A stretch of 54,980 nucleotides of DNA from Streptacidiphilus pinicola (GTDB lineage Bacteria > Actinomycetota > Actinomycetes > Streptomycetales > Streptomycetaceae): positions 1 through 54,980 of the forward strand of contig NZ_QKYN01000051.1 in the NCBI RefSeq assembly GCF_003258295.1. Reading direction: 5' to 3'. Under the pieces are notes generated by a model. That model saw only the letters and a list, made by a program, of their open reading frames with translations. It made no database searches and had not been told where the DNA came from. The translations under genes and the position numbers were made by a program. Shown piece after piece: positions 48,601-54,980 of the stretch (the first letter of the stretch is position 1; each line of letters starts with the position of its first letter).

Positions 48601-48965
48601 GAGTCGCATCGAACCTGTGCGCCGACGACAACAACGGCGCCGCGTCCAACGGCAACCGGATCCAGATCTGGGGTTGCAACGGGTCCGCTGCCCAGCAGTG
48701 GACGGTCGAGCCGGACGGCACCGTCCAGGTGGTCGGCGGATGCCTCGACGTCACGTCCAGCGGCACCACGAACGGGACCCTTGTCCAGTGGTACACGTGC
48801 AACGGCACTGGCGCGCAGCAGTGGAAACCGGGTGCGAACAGCTCGCTGATCAACCCCGAGTCCGGCAAGTGCCTGGACGACCCCGGATCCTCCACCTCAC
48901 CCGGCACCCAACTCCAGCTCTACACCTGCAACGGCACCGGAGCCCAGAACTGGACCCTGCCCTGA
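45657..48965 (+). CDS. Secreted GH92 alpha-mannosidase with C-terminal ricin-B lectin, 1102 aa
   Basis: Signal peptide from MGHPSGRRRGALSLL to an APASA cleavage region near residue 33. The GH92 region (about 45-760) includes NPFIGTSNSADDFPGADVPFGM near the start and GNDDLGEMSSWYVWSALG near 680-697, where the Asp pair is the catalytic base region of this calcium-dependent, inverting family. A beta-sandwich follows, then a ricin-type lectin (about 980-1102) with three QxW repeats (AQQWT, AQQWK, AQNWT). It trims alpha-mannosides, for example from yeast mannan or N-glycans. ATG 45657 has GAAGGGAG 8 nt upstream. Codon 12 is TTA. Residues about 240-285 are an unusual Pro/Arg-rich insert. Confidence 0.93.
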   Translation: MGHPSGRRRGALSLLAAGALLATAATTAPASARSRPVQHARPALVTAPASLVNPFIGTSNSADDFPGADVPFGMVQWSPDTPSRPDGGGYEYNDSSITGFSLTHIAGPGCGAAGDIPVLPTVGSVDTSATDGFSHTAESASPGSYTVSLSNGVKTELTATTRSGMARFTFPATAQANLVFKLANSQNGDSNTQFAVVNNNEVSGQVTSGSFCGASNSYTVYFDMVFDQPFTSNGTQAVRATEPPTAGARPGQSRPERQNHPTLHGAPPRSAGTATPQTAAKDGYVTFNTTGTQVVQAKVGISYVSTANAVANRTAENPGWNFAGTESSVQQAWNSLLGRVSVAGGTAAQQTVFYTALYHSLLHPNVISDTNGQYDGFDSKTHVVDSGHGAVYANYSGWDVYRSQAQLEALIDPQAASDTAQSMVDDYTQTGQFPKWSENNGETYVMVGDPADAILADYHAFGATAFDSGTALTDMVAEATTANNNRPGLAYLEQLGYLPSDGSYGCCNFYGPASTTLEYDTADFSVSALAGALGDTTDQTAFANRAQDWRNLFHAGTGFIQPRDKSGSWTGGFSATSGSNFVEGDAWQYTPMVPFNLHGLATAMGGNSAMANYLTTDLSSLTGANGYTDLGNEPSLDIPWEYDYIGRPYLTQQVVRQVQDQIWTDSPSGLAGNDDLGEMSSWYVWSALGMYPETPGTSDLALGSPLFTQAVVTLPSGNTLTVNGDNAADNAPYVQSASWNGSPWNSAAAPIGSITSGGTLTYTLGTTANSAWASAASAAPPSYPGAPGYGNTGISADSASSSADFDGSGYSYSAAVLSAAGVNPGSTVSAAGTSFTWPGAAAGQPDNYTANGQTVPLSGTGAISFLGSSTNGPAGGTATVDYTDGTSQSVAVSFSDWTLNGGSATPLAGNTTAVTAAYRNHAGASTDPVKTYVFATTPAALTPGKTVSDVRLPSDTSQGALHIFAIGFTSASAPPTGAIVSGVASNLCADDNNGAASNGNRIQIWGCNGSAAQQWTVEPDGTVQVVGGCLDVTSSGTTNGTLVQWYTCNGTGAQQWKPGANSSLINPESGKCLDDPGSSTSPGTQLQLYTCNGTGAQNWTLP
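45690..45692 (+). promoter_or_regulatory. TTA leucine codon in the GH92 signal peptide
   Basis: Codon 12 of the GH92 gene is TTA (in RRRGA-L-SLL). It implies dependence on the bldA tRNA. Confidence 0.75.
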
Positions 48966-48992
48966 CGCCGGTCCAGCAGCCGTGCGCCACCC

Positions 48993-49027
48993 GGTTGGCC
49001 GTCCGGAGTAACGACGGACGGCCAACC
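48993..49027. terminator. Bidirectional hairpin between GH92 and O-methyltransferase genes
   Basis: GGTTGGCCGTCCG (48993-49005) pairs perfectly with CGGACGGCCAACC (49015-49027), a 13-bp stem with a 9-nt loop. It lies 28 bp after the GH92 stop, between convergent genes. Confidence 0.85.
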
Positions 49028-49155
49028 ACCGGGTACGACCAGGCGCCGAACGCCCGCGGCCTCGCCGGCCACGACCCGCGCTCGGCCGACACCCCGAACT
49101 CGCCTCACTGATGGCCTCGGCGGAGCCCACACCGGATCAATGCGTTCCTGGAGGC

Positions 49156-50160
49156 CTAGCGGGCGAGGACGATCGTGGCCGGGGACGGGGTGGGATGGAA
49201 CTGGATGTCGGTGAAGCCGGCGGCGCTGAGCCAGGCGTGGTAGTCGCTGCGGGTCCAGGTGGAGCCCTGGGTGGTCTGGAGCAGCATGGTGGTGTGGAAG
49301 ATCAGCGGGAACGGGGGGCCTGAGCGGTCGTCTTCGACGACGAAGTCGTTGACCACGAGGGTGCCGCCGGGCTTGAGTGCCTGGCGGAACTTGGCGAAGA
49401 CGGCTCGGTTGTCGGCCGGGCTCTCCTGGTGGGCGATGTGGGAGTAGACAGCCACGTCGTAGAGGTCGGTGCCGAAGTCGGTGGTGTGGAAGTCGCCGTC
49501 GACGGTGTGGAAGCGGTCGGCGACACCGTGCTCGGCGACCAGGCGGTGAGCGATCCGGTTGACGTTCGCCCAGTCGAGCTGCGTGGAGCGGGCCTGGGGG
49601 TTCATACCGAGCCAGACCGAGGAGTAGATCCCGGAGCCGCCGCCGACGTCGAGGATGGAGATCGGTCCGGCCTCGGCCAGGCCCAGGCGCTGGGCTGCCG
49701 CCAGGGCGGACGGTACTGACAGGGGTGCGATGGCGGGCACGAGCTGCTCCCAGAACGGGTTCTCGGGCAGGTCGGCGCGCTCCGGCGTGACCGGGACGCC
49801 GGTGCGGGCGACTTGTGGCAGATCCGCACGGATGGGCATGTCGGCGAAGATCACTTTGGCGAAGCCGCCGAGATAGCCGGGTTTGCCCTCGACCAGGAAG
49901 GCGGCCGCCTCGGGGGTGTTGTGGTAGCGCCCGCCACGTGTTTCGACCAGGCCCAGCCCCACCAGGCCGTCGAGCAGCGCCTGGGTGCCGCGCTGCGACA
50001 GTTCTGCGGCCTTGGCGACCTGCTCGGGGGTGTCCGCCCCGGCCTCCAGGTGGTTGAAGAGCGAGTGGATCGCGCTGGTGGCCAGAATGCTCTGCGCCCA
50101 GTTTCCCGTGGTGATCTGCATGATCCGCTCGGGGGACGGCTGTCCCGACGCCTCGTTCAT
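49156..50160 (-). CDS. O-methyltransferase, dimerisation-domain family 2, 334 aa
   Basis: The N-terminal winged-helix dimerisation domain (about 10-100) starts ITTGNWAQSILATSAIHSLF and ends near the typical YHNTPEAAAFLV. The C-terminal Rossmann part has motif I ILDVGGGSGIYSS at about residues 170-182, then LDWANV and DVAVYSHIAH. KPGGTLVVNDFVV is the post-motif strand. These are features of plant-COMT-like bacterial methyltransferases that act on phenols and polyketides. ATG 50160 has AGGGGAAG upstream. No biosynthetic neighbour explains it. The DAR product from the distant operon could be a substrate, but nothing here ties them together. Confidence 0.9.
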   Translation of the reverse strand: MNEASGQPSPERIMQITTGNWAQSILATSAIHSLFNHLEAGADTPEQVAKAAELSQRGTQALLDGLVGLGLVETRGGRYHNTPEAAAFLVEGKPGYLGGFAKVIFADMPIRADLPQVARTGVPVTPERADLPENPFWEQLVPAIAPLSVPSALAAAQRLGLAEAGPISILDVGGGSGIYSSVWLGMNPQARSTQLDWANVNRIAHRLVAEHGVADRFHTVDGDFHTTDFGTDLYDVAVYSHIAHQESPADNRAVFAKFRQALKPGGTLVVNDFVVEDDRSGPPFPLIFHTTMLLQTTQGSTWTRSDYHAWLSAAGFTDIQFHPTPSPATIVLAR

Positions 50161-50842
50161 GTGCTTCCCCTGACTGTGCCGGTTCCAGCATGAGTGCTGC
50201 TGACTCTCCGTCACTGGACCATCGCGACATGTTCGCAGGCAAGACGGCGCGCGCAGCCAAGCCGGTAACGCTCGGCGCTGTCGGGGCGGTGGTACTGACG
50301 TCGCCGCGCGCCGAAAGGCGCGCAGGGAACTGCTGGACCCGCGAGCCGGAGCGGGCCCCGAAGTGCCAGGCCCACGTGACCGAACCGGGCGCTGTGACCT
50401 CGGGCGGGATCTGGCAGTCCAGCGTGTCCGGCAGCGGCTACACCATGCACTCGGTCGCCCAGTCCACTGCCGAGCCCGTGGCGATCGCCTGTGCCCGCGA
50501 CGCGCTGGCCACACTCAGCTGAAGGCCGAACCCCATCGCGGGCCACGCGCGTCACGGTGCCCTGGCCGGTTCGGTGGGCGCTTCGCTACCGCCGCGGCCC
50601 TGCGCGACGCGTAACGGAATGGCGGCACGCTCGACCTTGCGTCCAGTCATGCGGGACAACGACCACGGCTCCTCTGCGGGGAACCAACAAGGCCCGAGAG
50701 TTGGCCGCAGGGACGGTCTACTTGCAGATCATCGGACTCGTGTTGATCGCGATCGGGACCGTCCTGCGCACCCTCGCCTCATGCTGCGGACACGCGAGGG
50801 CCCCCGCGCACCGGACTCGTGCGCGGGGGCCTTGTGCTTCGG
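50161..50842. other. 682-bp stretch without a confident gene
   Basis: An ATG-initiated 110-residue frame (50190-50522, +) and a frame carrying one hydrophobic helix YLQIIGLVLIAIGTVL (about 50718-50765, +) are present. Neither has a good ribosome site or a recognisable family, and the second runs through the hairpin at 50799-50831. It may contain gene remnants. No RNA gene is seen. Confidence 0.4.
50799..50831. terminator. Strong hairpin downstream of the small secreted protein gene
   Basis: GGCCCCCGCGCAC (50799-50811) and GTGCGCGGGGGCC (50819-50831) form a perfect 13-bp stem with a 7-nt loop. It lies 12 bp past the stop of the minus-strand gene ending at 50843 and can act in both directions. 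Confidence 0.85.
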
Positions 50843-51082
50843 TCAGAGGCCGGAGTGGTTGACGACGTTGCCGTTGGAGCAGGTGTTGAAGCCGAGGCCG
50901 GTCACGTCTGCCAGCGCTGGGACGATGGCGAGTTCCTGCAGGCAGACCGCGGCGGCGGTGAAGTTCCAGTTGTTGGCGGCGTTGACGCCTGGACCGAAGT
51001 TGCTGTCGTTGTCGGCCTGGGCGGGGGTGGCCGCGGCCAGGGCGGTGAGGGTGATCGCGGCAAGCGCGATGATCTTCTTCAT
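50843..51082 (-). CDS. Small secreted protein of unknown function, 79 aa
   Basis: MKKIIALAAITLTALAAATP followed by AQA is a textbook signal peptide. The mature chain of about 56 residues is Asn/Ala-rich (GPGVNAANNWNFTAAAVC) with two cysteines near its middle and end, which could form one disulfide. It superficially recalls chaplins and rodlins in size, but lacks their conserved motifs, so I do not assign it. ATG 51082 is chosen for the signal peptide; no strong ribosome site is visible upstream. A perfect hairpin follows the stop, which supports a real, well-expressed monocistronic gene. Confidence 0.72.
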   Translation of the reverse strand: MKKIIALAAITLTALAAATPAQADNDSNFGPGVNAANNWNFTAAAVCLQELAIVPALADVTGLGFNTCSNGNVVNHSGL

Positions 51083-51285
51083 GCCGTGGGAACGACGCAC
51101 CGGACGCCGAGTCACTCACGTCAGCGCTTGCAGTCGTAGTTCAGCCCCACCATGGCTGCCAGGAACGAGGCGTGCCGGTCTCGATCGACCCGTGCAAGAG
51201 CGGGTGGCGCGGAGCAGGGACGCGGTGGGCGGGCTGTCGTATCGGATCAGCCCGCCCAGCGCGTCCAAGGGATGGCGCTGCTTCG

Positions 51286-53376
51286 TCAGGAGAGAGTCAC
51301 GTCGTCGTAGTAGGTGTAGGTCGGGTCGCTCGGGTAGTTGTCGTCCCGGTTGGTCAGGGTCAGCGTGTAGCTGTGGCCGGCGGTGATGGTCGCGGTCTTC
51401 TGCACCCAGCCGGAGTTGGAGACACAGGTCTTGGCCAGGACCGTGGTCGTGGTGCCGGTCGTGTTGTCCTTCAGGGTGGCGGTGGCCCAGTCGTAGGTGA
51501 CGGTGTCCGGGCAGGTCACGTTGTAGTAGAAGGACAGCTTGGTCGAACCGGTCGGCGCGGTGAAGGTTTGCGCCGCGGTCGAGGTGTTGGACGGGGTGGT
51601 GAGGCCCAGCATCGCGCCGTAGCTGCCGCTGTGGGCCGCGCCGGCCGTCACCGCGGCGTTGCCGGTCGTGGTCCAGTTGGAGAAGCTGCCGGTCTCGAAG
51701 CCGCCGTTGGTGACCCCGCCGCCGCCCGAACTGCCGTTGACGGTGAGCGAGAAGGTGGCGGTGTGGGTGTGCGTGGTCCCGGTTCCTGTGACAGTGATCT
51801 GATACGTCCCGACCGGCGTGCTCGAGGCCGTCGAGACGGTCAGCGTCGAGGAGCCGCCGGCCGTGACGGAGGAAGGGCTGAATGCCGCGGTGGCGCCGGT
51901 CGGGAGGCCGGACGCGCTCAGTGCGACCGATTCGGTGTCCCCGCCGCTCGCGGTGGTCGCGATCGTCGTGGTGGCCGACGACCCCTGTGTGACCGAACCG
52001 GAGGTCGGGTTCGCGGCGAGCGAGAAGTCGGAGGCCGGAGGCGCGGTCGAGACGGTCGTCGCGTAGATCTCCGCGGTGGAGCCGCCGCTGTCCGCGCTGC
52101 CCCAGCTCACCGCGATCTGGTTGTTCGGCAGCGTCGCCAGGCCGAAGGTGTCACCCGGCCACACCGAGGCGTTGCCGTAGTTGGTCGACACCTGGGTCGG
52201 CGTGCCGACCAGGCCCGAGGCGGTGGTGAAAGTCTGCAGGTAGGTGGCGTAACCCTGGCTCGGCGCGTTGGTCTGCCATCCGACGTACGCGGTGCCCGCC
52301 GGCCCGCCGACGACCTCCATGATGTGGGCCGCGCTGGTGTTGTCGGGCGTCACGTGGGTCGGTGCGGACCAGGTGGCGCCGTTGTCAGTGGAGTAGCTGA
52401 GCCAGCCGATGTCGGTGCCGGAGGACTGCGTGTCCCAGGTGGCGTACAGCGTGCCGCCCGCGTCGATGGCTATGGAGCCGTTGATCCACCAGTTCGCCAC
52501 CGCGTCCGTCCCGGCGTCCGGCCGCACCTGCACCGTCGGGTTCGGCCAGGTGGTGCCGGCGTCGTTCGACCAGGTGAAGTACTCGTAGCCGTCGTGGATC
52601 GCATATGGGGACGTCGCGTCGGTCGGGTGGCCCTCGTAGAGCGAGTCCACACGGCCGTGCGAGTCGACCAGCAGCGGCGCGGCGAACCCGCCCATGGTGG
52701 GGTAGTTGGGACCGATCGGGGTGAATCCGCTGAACGTCCTGCCACCGTCGGTCGACTTCTCGATCACGGCGTTCAGCTGGCCGTCGGCGAAGGAGCACGA
52801 TCCGACCGGGCTGCAGGTGGTCTGGACGTTGTTGTGGTCCGGGCCGTAGTCCCAGGTCACGTAAACGGTCCCGTCGGGTGCCACGGCGATGTAGGGCCGG
52901 TCACCGAAGTAGCCACTCCCGGACGGCTTCACCGAGGCGGTTTGGGTGAAGGTCGCCCCGTGGTCGAACGAGGCCTCCACCACCGGATAGTTGTTCGTCG
53001 ACATGAACGCCGCGTAGACGGTGCCGTTCGGCGCGACCGCGAGCGCCGGGTCCCAGGCCCCGGACGAGCCCGACAGCATGATCGGCGCGTCGTAGCTTGC
53101 ACCGCTGTTGGTGGACCGGGCGAACCCGATGCCGCCGCATCCGATCCATGACTGGAAGACGTCGCCGGTCGTGTCGGCGGCGGCCACGACCTCCTGGTTC
53201 TGGCCGGAGCAGGACGAGCTGACGTTCAGGATCGGCGCCGTGGCGGCCGGGCGGTGTGGTACCGCCGTGGCCGTGGCCGTGACGCCGAGCAGGAGGAAGG
53301 CCGCGGAGGCCGCCGCGGCGAGGCCTCGCAGTCGCCGACGAGTAGCTGCTAAGTGGCGGGACCCGACGTGGTACAT
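51286..53376 (-). CDS. Secreted BNR/sialidase-like beta-propeller protein 2 with C-terminal module, 696 aa
   Basis: Signal region from MYHVGSRHLAATRRRLRG through a hydrophobic AAAASAAFLLLGVTA to the ATAVP cleavage area. The propeller (about 45-450) has Asp-box-like repeats (STNSGASY, STDGGRTF, SNDAGTTW, STDNGATW) and PDGTVYVTW-type strands. An Ig-like segment (about 455-545, SGLPTGATAAFSPSSVTAG) follows, then the C-terminal module shared with the gene at 35463. ATG 53376 follows AAGGGG by about 9 nt. Codon 9 is TTA (53350-53352). Function is probably glycan or cell-wall binding or hydrolysis; no catalytic set can be assigned. It has its own promoter at 53470-53499. Confidence 0.85.
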   Translation of the reverse strand: MYHVGSRHLAATRRRLRGLAAAASAAFLLLGVTATATAVPHRPAATAPILNVSSSCSGQNQEVVAAADTTGDVFQSWIGCGGIGFARSTNSGASYDAPIMLSGSSGAWDPALAVAPNGTVYAAFMSTNNYPVVEASFDHGATFTQTASVKPSGSGYFGDRPYIAVAPDGTVYVTWDYGPDHNNVQTTCSPVGSCSFADGQLNAVIEKSTDGGRTFSGFTPIGPNYPTMGGFAAPLLVDSHGRVDSLYEGHPTDATSPYAIHDGYEYFTWSNDAGTTWPNPTVQVRPDAGTDAVANWWINGSIAIDAGGTLYATWDTQSSGTDIGWLSYSTDNGATWSAPTHVTPDNTSAAHIMEVVGGPAGTAYVGWQTNAPSQGYATYLQTFTTASGLVGTPTQVSTNYGNASVWPGDTFGLATLPNNQIAVSWGSADSGGSTAEIYATTVSTAPPASDFSLAANPTSGSVTQGSSATTTIATTASGGDTESVALSASGLPTGATAAFSPSSVTAGGSSTLTVSTASSTPVGTYQITVTGTGTTHTHTATFSLTVNGSSGGGGVTNGGFETGSFSNWTTTGNAAVTAGAAHSGSYGAMLGLTTPSNTSTAAQTFTAPTGSTKLSFYYNVTCPDTVTYDWATATLKDNTTGTTTTVLAKTCVSNSGWVQKTATITAGHSYTLTLTNRDDNYPSDPTYTYYDDVTLS
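51301..51710. repeat. Long direct repeat, copy 2 (C-terminal module DNA)
   Basis: This is the partner of 35478-35887. Both copies are at the 3' ends of minus-strand BNR-like genes, and the similarity stops sharply at the border with the Ig-like part, as expected for a shuffled or converted module. Confidence 0.88.
53350..53352 (-). promoter_or_regulatory. TTA leucine codon in a signal peptide
   Basis: Codon 9 of BNR-like gene 2 is TTA (in GSRH-L-AAT). It implies bldA-dependent translation. Confidence 0.75.
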
Positions 53377-53426
53377 GATGGTGGCACCCCTTTCAACTGC
53401 GCATACGGAGATCCGGGGTGGTGCAG

Positions 53427-53438
53427 GCCATGCATGGC
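53427..53438. promoter_or_regulatory. 12-bp palindrome in the leader of BNR-like gene 2
   Basis: GCCATGCATGGC is perfectly symmetric and falls about 25-35 nt downstream of the predicted transcription start, a repressor-type position. The regulator is unknown. Confidence 0.4.
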
Positions 53439-53469
53439 TGACCCGTTGGGAGAGACGCGGGCCCGGCGG

Positions 53470-53499
53470 ATAGTAGAAGTAGACATGACAATGCGTCAA
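53470..53499 (-). promoter_or_regulatory. Sigma70-type promoter for BNR-like gene 2
   Basis: On the minus strand TTGACG (53499-53494) and TACTAT (53475-53470) are 18 bp apart. Predicted start is near 53463, giving a leader of about 87 nt before the ATG at 53376. Confidence 0.6.
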
Positions 53500-53628
53500 G
53501 AAGGCCGCAGGATCCCGCTGATCCCAGAGAAGCTGCCGGGCACGGCTCGCTGTGTCCGACCTGGTGGAGGTTTCCTCGGTCAGGGGAGCAGCGGACCGGT
53601 CCTCGGTCGAACTGGAAGGGTTGATGCC

Positions 53629-53913
53629 CTAGTTGGTCGGGCTACTGATGCCTTGCCGCTCATGCAGTGCTCGTAGGTCGGGGGTTCGGGGCGTCACGGT
53701 GACGCCGTAGACGGCATGGAGGGCGGCGCTCAGTGAGGCGGCGTGCTGGGCTCGCCGGGTGAGTGTGCTCCCGAGCCGGAGCAGACGTTCGGTGTCTCGG
53801 ACGTCGATCGTGCCGCTGTCAGCAATGTGGCGGGCCAACGCGGCGATCTCCCGGGCGATCTCCTGACCCTTCAGATGCTCGGTGTCTGCCTGGTCCGCCA
53901 ATCGGCCGATCAC
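53629..53913 (-). CDS. Small hypothetical protein, 94 aa
   Basis: Soluble, mostly helical (IAREIAALARHIADSG, TERLLRLGSTLTRRAQHAASL), with no cysteine and no membrane segment. I recognise no family. The start is taken as GTG 53913 because it overlaps the stop of the upstream YjbR-like gene (GTGA); a longer frame to 54033 would lie inside that gene. The pair is probably one operon, but nothing indicates a shared function. Confidence 0.6.
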   Translation of the reverse strand: MIGRLADQADTEHLKGQEIAREIAALARHIADSGTIDVRDTERLLRLGSTLTRRAQHAASLSAALHAVYGVTVTPRTPDLRALHERQGISSPTN

Positions 53914-54257
53914 CGGCTTTCCGGGCGGAAGTCCTCCACGAGCCGTTCGGGTGCAGCCTGCCTCCAGGAGTCCACCAGAATCTCGTACAGCTCGGCACTT
54001 CCTTCCAGGGCGCCGAGTCGCACCCGCACCCAAGCGGAAGACGCCTCATGTGGCGGCACCCAGAACTTCCCGGGCTCCGCGGCGATCAGCTCCGCCCGAT
54101 CATGCTTGGGACACCGCACGGCGAATGACGTCTGGTCGTCGGGAACCGTGACGAACATCTTCCCGGCGACCCGAAACGTGGGCATGCTCCACGCCTCCTT
54201 TTCCACGGTCTCCGGGAGGGACAGCGCGATACGGCGGACATCATCGGCATCTACCAT
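53910..54257 (-). CDS. MmcQ/YjbR-family protein, 115 aa
   Basis: The sequence VRRIALSLPETVEKEAWSMPTFRVAGKMF, followed by LxxFAVRCPK and a late VRVRLGAL, matches the MmcQ/YjbR group (small DNA-binding-like double-wing fold, cytoplasmic). Members are common in actinomycetes and have no firm function. The start is ATG 54257 with AGGGTGG about 5 nt upstream; an in-frame extension to 54296 is less likely. Its stop overlaps the GTG of the small downstream gene. Confidence 0.85.
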   Translation of the reverse strand: MVDADDVRRIALSLPETVEKEAWSMPTFRVAGKMFVTVPDDQTSFAVRCPKHDRAELIAAEPGKFWVPPHEASSAWVRVRLGALEGSAELYEILVDSWRQAAPERLVEDFRPESR

Positions 54258-54489
54258 GGCCGCCACCCTAGACGCGCAGGGTGGCTGCGCCGGCATCAGC
54301 CACCCGTTCGGGCCGTGACATCAGTTCGGTGGCCGGGGTGCAACCCCGTCGAGCCGTACGAACACGGCGAGCGCCTCGGGTGACGGCGTCGCTGTTCGCG
54401 TCGCCGTCACCGACGTCAGGCCGCCCTGGTGCATGAATCGACCATCAAGCATGCTGACTTCCGCTCCGGCACTCCCAGGGCGGTGCTGA

Positions 54490-54980
54490 TCAGTGGGCCG
54501 TGGCGGAACCGGTGCTGGAGCCCGGCGTGATCACGCAGCCGCCGTCGTTGTTGCTCCACAGCGGCTGCATCGCGAAGGTGCCCGTCGAGAGGGTGACGCC
54601 CTGGAAGTTGCTCTCGCACAGGTCGCCGATTTCCTCACCGTTCGCGTCGACCCAGCCGCTGGACGGCTGCGGGTCGGTGACCGATTCGGCGAACTCGTGC
54701 CCCTCGACGATGCTGAACGCGTCCAGCTTGCCACCCAACGCCGCGTTCGGGCAGCGGCTGCCGCTGGGCGCGTCGAGTTCGTAGGGCATGTTGGTGTACG
54801 AGACGCTGCCGGTGTAGTCGTGCCAGGCGCAGAATCCGGACGAGGGCCAGCCGTCGGGGGAGGTTCCCTGCGGGCTCATCACCACGATCTGGGCGTCCGG
54901 GTCGCCGGCCACGCCGAAGTGGGAGGCTGCCGCGTCGGCCTCGGCGGCGATGTCGGCCTGCTGCGCGGCGGCCGGGGCGG
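54490..54980 (-). CDS. C-terminal part of a secreted metalloprotease-like protein (truncated by window edge)
   Basis: The frame is open to the right edge, so the N-terminus is outside. The visible 162 residues contain EGHEFAESVTDP, an HExxE-type element, followed by GWVDANGEEIGDLCES, a pattern seen in secreted bacterial proteins resembling zinc metalloproteases. CPNAALGGK and a final NNDGGCVITP suggest disulfides. No catalytic claim is possible without the missing part. The gap 54258-54489 between this gene and the YjbR-like gene shows nothing clear. Confidence 0.65.
   Translation of the reverse strand, partial: APAAAQQADIAAEADAAASHFGVAGDPDAQIVVMSPQGTSPDGWPSSGFCAWHDYTGSVSYTNMPYELDAPSGSRCPNAALGGKLDAFSIVEGHEFAESVTDPQPSSGWVDANGEEIGDLCESNFQGVTLSTGTFAMQPLWSNNDGGCVITPGSSTGSATAH

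Noticed and set aside
50190-50522. 110-aa + strand frame beginning with ATG
   Set aside because: No ribosome site, no signal peptide or domain, and mixed composition. It may be a remnant but is not supported as a gene.
35463-51710. Repeated 410-bp blocks as insertion-sequence ends or a composite transposon
   Set aside because: Both copies are in-frame coding sequence at gene 3' ends, with no terminal inverted repeats, target duplications or transposase gene.

Overview
The window is very GC-rich. It uses GTG and TTG starts freely, many gene pairs overlap by 4 bp, and rare TTA codons, DasR-like operators and many secreted glycosidases are present. Together these point to a filamentous actinomycete, Streptomycetaceae or a close relative; the species cannot be named from the sequence.

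Layout. (1) 1-1617: an extremely G-rich edge, a doubtful acidic ORF and an NAD-dependent epimerase. (2) 1885-11385: one tightly packed + strand operon of ten genes: ACP, DarB-like ketosynthase III, DarA-like condensing/aromatising enzyme, class A flavin monooxygenase, SCP2-like protein, FabF-like ketosynthase, P450, second ACP, ketoreductase and LLM oxidoreductase. This has the logic of dialkylresorcinol (DAR) biosynthesis with an unusually large oxidative tailoring set. A convergent phosphopantetheinyl transferase (11393-12052) could prime all carrier proteins here. (3) 12196-14547: a Tim44-like membrane protein and a SAM methyltransferase. (4) 14548-15075: an AT-rich control region with a candidate promoter and a 15-bp dyad. 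(5) 15076-35399: a second + strand cluster: NRPS (T-C-A-T), stand-alone adenylation protein, MFS exporter, KS-AT-ACP PKS, thioesterase with a Cys nucleophile, T plus epimerase-like protein, asparagine-synthetase-like amidotransferase, branched-chain aminotransferase, TauD-type dioxygenase, ATP-grasp ligase, U32-like TIM-barrel protein, AEC transporter and M20 peptidase. My manual reading of the specificity codes gives a valine-like substrate for the first A domain and serine for the second, and the AT looks malonyl-specific. I do not recognise this gene set as a known pathway, and it is the best candidate for an undescribed system.

(6) 35463-54980: an exoenzyme and housekeeping region. It holds two secreted BNR/sialidase-like proteins that share a nearly identical C-terminal module, a GH20 hexosaminidase with duplicated LamG domains behind two DasR-like palindromes, a GH92 mannosidase with a ricin-type lectin domain behind two LacI-type palindromes, an alpha/beta hydrolase, a macrolide-type glycosyltransferase, a WS/DGAT acyltransferase, an O-methyltransferase, small proteins and a truncated metalloprotease-like gene at the right edge. 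Three secreted-protein genes carry a TTA codon inside the signal-peptide region, suggesting bldA-dependent expression. Strong hairpins separate most convergent pairs.

All functions are inferred from motifs read by eye; no database search was possible.
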